In this document: positions 58,505 to 64,000 of the stretch, one piece after another
Layout: each line of letters opens with the position of its first letter
Numbering within the stretch: the stretch's first letter is position 1
Origin: Dioscorea cayenensis subsp. rotundata
Taxonomy: Eukaryota; Streptophyta; Magnoliopsida; Dioscoreales; Dioscoreaceae
Assembly: GCF_009730915.1 (NCBI RefSeq)
Contig: NC_052475.1
Location: forward strand, 21,138,285-21,202,284
Length of the DNA: 64,000 nucleotides
Direction: 5' to 3'
Made by a program: the position numbers and the translations under genes
The notes under the pieces: generated by a model
The model's database searches: none
What the model saw: only the letters and a program-made list of their open reading frames with translations
What the model was told of the DNA's origin: nothing

Positions 58505-58549
58505 CAATTCTTTTGCACAAGATTTAATTATTTAAATGAATATATATAT

Positions 58550-59815
58550 ACTATATATTAATTTTATCCCCTTAAAATCTTCCCATCCAAATTTTTCTTT
58601 AAGGACCATTTGCTCATTTCCGGTTGGTTGAGTAATTTTTCCCCTAATTTTTTTACATATATACCCTAAGCAAATGTTATTATTTGCATAAATGCTATCA
58701 AACTTTTTAAAATTGATTTATAGTAATTAATAGTCATTATTTTTGAAGTTAGTACTATATAATATTAATAATAAATATTAAGATTGTATAAATAAGTAAT
58801 TATTCTATAATTTTTGTTAATATATCATATTAGGATAAATATAGGGTTACAATTGTTGAATCTGCTTAAATCACCTCTCATGTATATAATTTATTGCAAA
58901 GATTTGATGTGATCCTGCGAGTACACATCATGTGAATTTGCTTACATCTTGCATTTAGTGATTTTTTTTTGACTTTTTATGTACTTATATATGAAACAAA
59001 ATAAAAAATTATTAATCTTATCCCCTAAAAAATTTTCCATGCAAGCTTTTCTTTAGAGGAACATTTGCCCATTTCCTATTGGTTGGGTAGCTTTTTTTCC
59101 TAATTTTTTTTACATATATACCCCAAGCATATCTTATTATTTGCATACATGCCATCAACCTTTTTAAAATTGGTTTATAGTAATTAATAGTCATTATTTT
59201 TTGAAGTTAGTACTATATAATATTAATAATAAATATTAAGATTGTATAAATAAGTAATTATTCTATAATTTTTGTTAATATATCATATTGGGATAAATAT
59301 GGGCCACAATTGTTGAATTTATTGAAATCGCCACAATTATTGACTCTGTTGATTTGCTGACATCTTGACATTAAGTGATTTTTTTTTACTTTTTTATGTA
59401 CTTATATAGGAAAAAAAATAAAATAAAAATAAAATAAAATAAAAAATTATTAATCTTATCCCCTAAAAAAAATCTTCCCATCCAAGCTTCTCTTTAGAGG
59501 AACATTTGGCCATTGCCTAATGGTTGGGTAATTTTTTCCCCAATTTTTTTACATATATACCCCAAGCATATCTTATTATTTGCATACATGCCATCAAACT
59601 TTTTAAAATTGGTTTATAATCATTAATAGTCATTATTTTTTTGAACTTAGCACTATATAATATTAATAATAAATATTAAGATTGTATAAATAAGTAATTA
59701 TTCTATAATTTTTTGTTAATATGTCATATTGTGATAAATATGTGCTACAATTGTTGAATCTTTGTTGTATATAATTTGTTGCAAAGATTTGATGTGATCC
59801 TGCGAATCTGCACCT
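58550..59815. repeat. Three tandem AT-rich units of about 440 bp
   Basis: Copies begin near 58558, 59012 and 59448 with TTATCCCCTWAAAA(A)...CCATSCAA. Each contains ACATATATACCC, a TAATTAATAGTCATTATTTT block and TAATAATAAATATTAAGATT. The first and third share the tail TTGCAAAGATTTGATGTGAT. No coding content. A non-coding satellite-like or element-derived array. Confidence 0.85.
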
Positions 59816-60344
59816 AGATCTGGGGATACCTTTCAACTTACTTAGGGTTCTTTTGGGATGAGGGATGGAAGCTTTAAGGCCCTATGTGAAGTAAAGGTTA
59901 TGAGGTCGGAAGCTTAGGTTGAAGAGAGAGTAGAGAGAGATTTATGTGTAAGAACAAGGGAGAGAGCTTTTAGACTAAAAAGGACTTCTTTATTTCATGT
60001 GATGGGGAGTGGGGGTGTGTGTCGTGCCTCCATCTTACAAACCAAGGGGCCTTATGTAGGCTCCAAAGACTCTAAGTAACTTAACCTATGGTTAAGTAAC
60101 TTGACCCATGGTCTACCATGGTTAAACACTATTTACAACAGTGACTTGACAAACCACTAACAAAACCATGAGCAAGCCCAATGTTTTACAATAGTAAAAG
60201 TACTGTCCACAGTACTGCTATAGTCACAAACCTATTTTACACACTAAAAAAAAAACTTCGACTCCTTTACATACTAAAAAAAACAAATACTGCTTCAGTC
60301 CTCCAAAGTAAATGTTGAAATTTGTGACAGTTAGGATCTTCTTA
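59816..60344 (-). other. Leader- or LTR-like sequence downstream of an unknown coding relic
   Basis: Read on the minus strand it has GCCTACATAAGGCCCC, then CATGAAATAAAGAAG, then a CT-rich stretch. This could be a TATA-like site followed by a polyadenylation signal, as found in LTRs. Near 60075-60130 are repeated TAACTTAACC/TAACTTGACC-like motifs (plus strand). No partner copy was seen on the other side of the relic. Confidence 0.3.
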
Positions 60345-61617
60345 GCCTTCCATCATATTGGCTAGATTTTGTTCGGTAATTTCATCTAAGCCTTCTGAAG
60401 ATCCTTCTATACTTGGTAGCATTAAGATATTAACAGGAATGCTTAACCTGGAATAATCTCCAAACGATATCCTCTTGTCCATGCATAGATCTTCTTCATG
60501 TGGAGTTCGGTAGCTGGCATTTGTGAAATTAGATTTGGGAATGAGCAGTATATGGGGAACATGTATTGGTCAACATATACCTTTAGGACTTTTGTTTCCA
60601 GCACCATTTGGCATCTCTGGTTATCAGTAATGGCGGGGCAAGTTCTTTTCCAATCAGTGGAGATTGCACATGCTCACCATAACTTCATTTGTCTTTTGAT
60701 ATCTCATGGAATGATCATGTCTTCTAGTCTGATAGGATTTATCCTTTCTTGTTTAGGCTTATGATGGCGTAGAAGAGTTATCTTGATATGATACCTTGCT
60801 TCATCAGGATAGCCTTCATCATAACAAGGAGGGATATCATTTAATTCTAAATTCACGTACCCATCTATATGAGGTCCAAGAGCTTTGAAGAATTTGTGGA
60901 GTAGATGAATCAGCTGCCAATAATCGTTCAAGAAATTTGCCTTCTCCGGACTTGCTAGCATAATTCGGGATAGGTATCCATATTTGAAAAGATTAATGGC
61001 TTTCATCTGGATGCCGTTAATTTCTTAATCTCTCCATTGGGACATGTCTAGTGAACATTTTAAGACATTGAATCCTTCTCCTGCATCTTTGTATGCTAAC
61101 TCTCTGAACATATTTCTTGCTATTGCAAATCCTGCAGAAAAGATTTCTTCCTTTGCTAGTTGTCTTAACACTTCTTGCTCAGAGATGAATTGATCATATT
61201 GTGTTGCCATCACTTTCTTGAATATAATCTGTTTTACTTCTTCAATTGGTTCATGAAATAGTTCAAATTTCTCCATTCTTTGCTTTCTTTCTTGTATCAT
61301 AATTTGCTTCATGTCTTCTGCTTATTTTGTAATTTCTTGGAGTTGATCTTGAATCTGGGTTTTTCTGATAATGGTAAATGTTGTGGATTTTGGGCTTTTT
61401 CATTTGTTTGGTGGAAGAATTTGGCTAGGGAATGAAATAGTGGGATGAGATTTTTTGGGTCATGTCTGTTGGCCCAAAGATTATCAATAATGACATGTTG
61501 TGAAAGGTTTAGATTTGCTTGGGTTCTGAATCTTAAAGTTGCGGTTAGAGGAAATATCGGAAGATTTAGTTGGGGTTCAAGAGAAGATTGTTGGTTATAG
61601 AAACTTTTACCTGTCAT
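60345..61617 (-). pseudogene. Unrecognised decayed protein-coding region
   Basis: About 420 codons on the minus strand in at least three blocks. Block 1, 61309-61617, has Pro-Leu-Thr-Ala-Thr-Leu-Arg-Phe-Arg-Thr and Ile-Ile-Asp-Asn-Leu-Trp-Ala-Asn. Block 2, 60704-61312, opens Met-Lys-Gln-Ile-Met-Ile-Gln-Glu-Arg-Lys, has a helical charged segment, a single in-frame stop at 61025, then Asn-Asp-Tyr-Trp-Gln-Leu-Ile-His-Leu-Leu-His-Lys-Phe-Phe. Block 3, about 60345-60700, is frame-shifted and has Tyr-Val-Asp-Gln-Tyr-Met-Phe-Pro-Ile and Met-Lys-Lys-Ile-Tyr-Ala-Trp-Thr-Arg-Gly. Blocks 1 and 2 overlap by ATGA. I see no zinc knuckle, protease or RT motif. It may come from a retroelement, a virus-derived insertion or a lost host gene; I cannot choose. 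Confidence 0.45.
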
Positions 61618-61730
61618 TTTTGCAAAAATAAACTTGTTAGTTTTTAATAAATATACTTACCTTTCATATATTGGGGTTTTTTTTGAAGATAGGCAGGTTT
61701 TCATCATAACAAGAGACACGTATGGACTTA

Positions 61731-61969
61731 CTGGTTTTTGTAGCCACAACTCTTATTATTCAGATGAACAAACCTTTGTTTACTATTATACTACAAGGGA
61801 CTTGGTTATATAGTTCCCACAATTAAAGAAAACGCGAATGAACCTGTTGGCTTTGTAGTCACAGTTTTCTCTAATGCGAATGGATGAACTATGGGGTAAG
61901 GCTCAAATTACATGTTTCCCAAAGAGATAAGAACACTGGGGATTCTGTTGGTTGTGAAGTTACAATTCC
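61731..61969. repeat. Three diverged direct repeats upstream of the unknown relic
   Basis: CTGGTTTTTGTAGCCACAAC (61731), CTGTTGGCTTTGTAGTCACA (61844) and CTGTTGGTTGTGAAGTTACA (61945) recur at 113- and 101-base spacing, each followed by an A-rich, GATGAA-containing stretch. They sit just 5' of the minus-strand relic. Confidence 0.6.
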
Positions 61970-61994
61970 TAGATTTAAAGAAGGAGATGAATAA

Positions 61995-64000
61995 ACCGGG
62001 TTAATTTTTTAGTTAGTCACCCAACTATGACTAATTATCACTTCGGTCACCCAACTTCAAAACGTATCAAAGTGGTCACCCAGCTAATAATGCCTTTCAC
62101 TGGTCAGTCACCAGAGGAATTCCAGCAAATAAAATCATGCATGGCAGCTGGAATAGCTGAGTCATCAGCATTTAACCATGTCAGCAGCCTAACTTGGCTT
62201 GTCCACGTCAGAGAAGCATGCTGACTCGGCTTAAGACCCTTCACATCATCATCTTTCTTCTTCGTCTTCTTCCTCAATTCAGAAGGAGCAAGGTGACGAT
62301 GTCTTGTGCGGATAGGGTAATAGGCCCTAAATAAACCTAATGTTGCCGATATTTAAGAAACATAAGGCGTAATTTCAGTTGCCCTAATCTTGTTGAAGCT
62401 TTAACAACCAACGCAAGAGATCTGCCCCAATTGAACAACCAAATCTTTTTCATTTTTTTTCCAACTTCGATTGTTAGTTGTTTGTAATATTTAAACCTTT
62501 TAAATGTTGAGTGAATGTTGAGTGTTGAATATTTGTTAGCGTTGCAGATCATCAAGCCAATTTTAGGTTGTTGATAATTGAAATAGTTTATCTCACTAAT
62601 TTGATTAGGATTGTGTAAACATTATCTGCAAGAAAATGGCTTGTATTGATCATGGTTAATTGGAGATAGCTAGGAAAAAAAAACTTACACATATCGAATC
62701 TGCAAAAAAATGGCTGCTATTTTGATCAGTCACATAGATATCACAGAACAATTGACATTGATATAAAACAAAACTGTACTTATTGTATTTGGGTTGTAAC
62801 ATCATACAAAATAACTGGAAATAATATTGAGATCAACCATACCTAAAGAACTGCACTTTATTTACCCATATAATTGTAAATGTTTAAATCTTTGGATTTG
62901 TAAGATGTATGATGACTGTATTTACAATAAAGCATACACAAAATATTTCTGCAAATTGTTTCCAAAATAGCAGAATAAACCACAAAACAATTTCTCCAAA
63001 ACTCATTCCAAAACAGCAGAACTACAGCAGAATGAACTACAAAGTATTGCATGACTATAATTCTAATCCATCAGAAACTTTTCAGATCCTTACTCTACTT
63101 GAAGTCCCTGGGGGAATCCAATTCTTTCTCCTTTCCCGAGCATCTGATTATTTAATTTTTTCCTCAATCTCCTTATGTCTTTTGGCAGTAACTAGAGCAG
63201 AATGTTTGCTTGATGCCTCCTTTGCAGGTTGGTCTATTGAAGGTTGCTTCAGCTGAGTAGCAGACTGGGTAGGTTTAGATGAGTAGCAGACCTGAGCAGG
63301 TTTTGTAGATTGTGCAACATTGCATTTGCCTCCTCTTATGTTCAATTTTCTTTTCACTGGCCCATCATTTAGTACAACCTATGATAAAATAAGTAAACAA
63401 CCATTTAAAATACTACTAAAAAAAAACCTGGTTTGCCATTTAAAACTAACATGTGATAGTGGTTCCCCAGCATTCTGTGCTTGTAATATATTCCTTTCTT
63501 GTTGAATGCCTCCAGTTAAAGTGTCAACCTATTGTGCCACATAACACAAAAAAAATAAATATAAGTGTGACAGAATCCCTTTATATGTTAATATAATTGA
63601 AACTCACTAACCATTTCAAAGTGTTCCTGAAAAACATGGGGAGTCAATTGCATCCATTGGATCACATTCTGTTGCTTCATCTTGTACCTGATGTTGTTAC
63701 TCAGTTGTATTTCCATCATTAACCTAGGAAGCATAGGTGGCATTTAATTGCAAGCACAACCAAATCAAGAACATGAGTTACAAATATATAAATGAGATTT
63801 ATCTGGTTGCTTTTATGAAATCTTTTGTTGTGTCCTTTAGCACCACACACACTGCACTTCATTGACACTCCTTTCTTGGTCACCCTTCCATTTGTGAACC
63901 CCCTGATCTCCTCACCTACTTCCCTCCTTCTGAGTAAAGTTTTCCTTCCTCTCTTCTTATTCACTGGTTCAGGAGGTATCATTGGACCTTGGTCACTCTT
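61995..64000 (-). mobile_element. Mutator-like element (MULE), 3' part
   Basis: At 63719-63982 the minus strand encodes the C-terminal end of a MULE transposase: a basic Lys-Lys-Arg-Gly-Arg-Lys segment, then a zinc knuckle Cys-Ser-Val-Cys-Gly-Ala-Lys-Gly-His-Asn-Lys-Arg, whose last ligand appears as His instead of Cys. Further exon-like pieces follow at about 63601-63715 and 63148-63357 (Lys-Arg-Lys-Leu-Asn-Ile-Arg-Gly-Gly). The terminus is placed near 61995, where GGGTTAATTTTTTAGTTAGT leads into three GTCACCCARCT motifs at 62013, 62047 and 62073, as in the ends of plant MULEs. The catalytic part of the transposase lies beyond the window. Confidence 0.7.

Noticed and set aside
1..64000. CRISPR arrays, operons, bacterial ribosome binding sites
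   Set aside because: None present; the sequence is plant nuclear DNA. The tandem arrays found have no spacers of CRISPR type.

Overview
The window is nuclear DNA from a flowering plant. The evidence is long AT-rich introns, plant-specific gene families (R2R3-MYB, neprosin-domain protein, SYP7-type syntaxin, plant-type PP2A B55 subunit), a decayed piece of plastid rpoB, and heavy occupation by plant transposons (L1-type LINEs, a solo LTR, hAT, MULE, MITEs, a tRNA-like SINE). Species was not determined; a monocot is possible but unproven.

Layout. 1-1700: decayed hAT transposase (minus). 2638-3587: MITE-like element. 3880-8770: internally deleted plus-strand LINE split by a 2074-bp solo LTR with a 5-bp target duplication. 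10408-11872: R2R3-MYB gene (minus) whose domain is recognisable but carries four apparent frameshifts. 12560-14081: 5'-truncated LINE. 15472-15934: MITE. 16550-19592: unprocessed SYP71-like syntaxin pseudogene (plus). 22810-23809: 1000-bp assembly gap. 23957-27272: seven-exon neprosin-domain gene (minus), with two apparent frameshifts in exon 3. 29862-30395: short LINE with a 15-bp target duplication. 30990-31253: rpoB fragment of plastid origin. 31342-32149: hAT element with an 8-bp target duplication, itself carrying a palindromic MITE. 32390-43915: an old plus-strand LINE cut in its RNase H region by a younger, near-full-length minus-strand LINE (37489-43677, 14-bp target duplication). 45371-57504: complete 14-exon PP2A B55 gene (plus), every phase consistent, 515 aa. 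58282-58504: SINE with a target duplication. 58550-59815: three tandem copies of an AT-rich unit of about 440 bp. 60345-61617: unrecognised decayed coding region (minus). 61995-64000: 3' end of a MULE, running off the window.

The most striking object is in intron 1 of the PP2A gene: about 13 tandem copies of a unit of about 164 bp that consists of the intron tail, the exon-2 splice acceptor and the first 30 bases of exon 2. The true exon 2 is the last copy, so twelve near-identical decoy acceptors precede it. The copies show a three-unit higher-order pattern.

The host genes do not form a pathway. PP2A B55 is a phosphatase targeting subunit, MYB a transcription factor, neprosin-like a secreted protein, and SYP71-like a dead SNARE. 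Frame integrity is uneven: the PP2A gene is perfect over 1548 coding bases, whereas the MYB and neprosin-like genes carry small indels, mostly in homopolymer runs, so pseudogenisation and assembly error both remain possible there.
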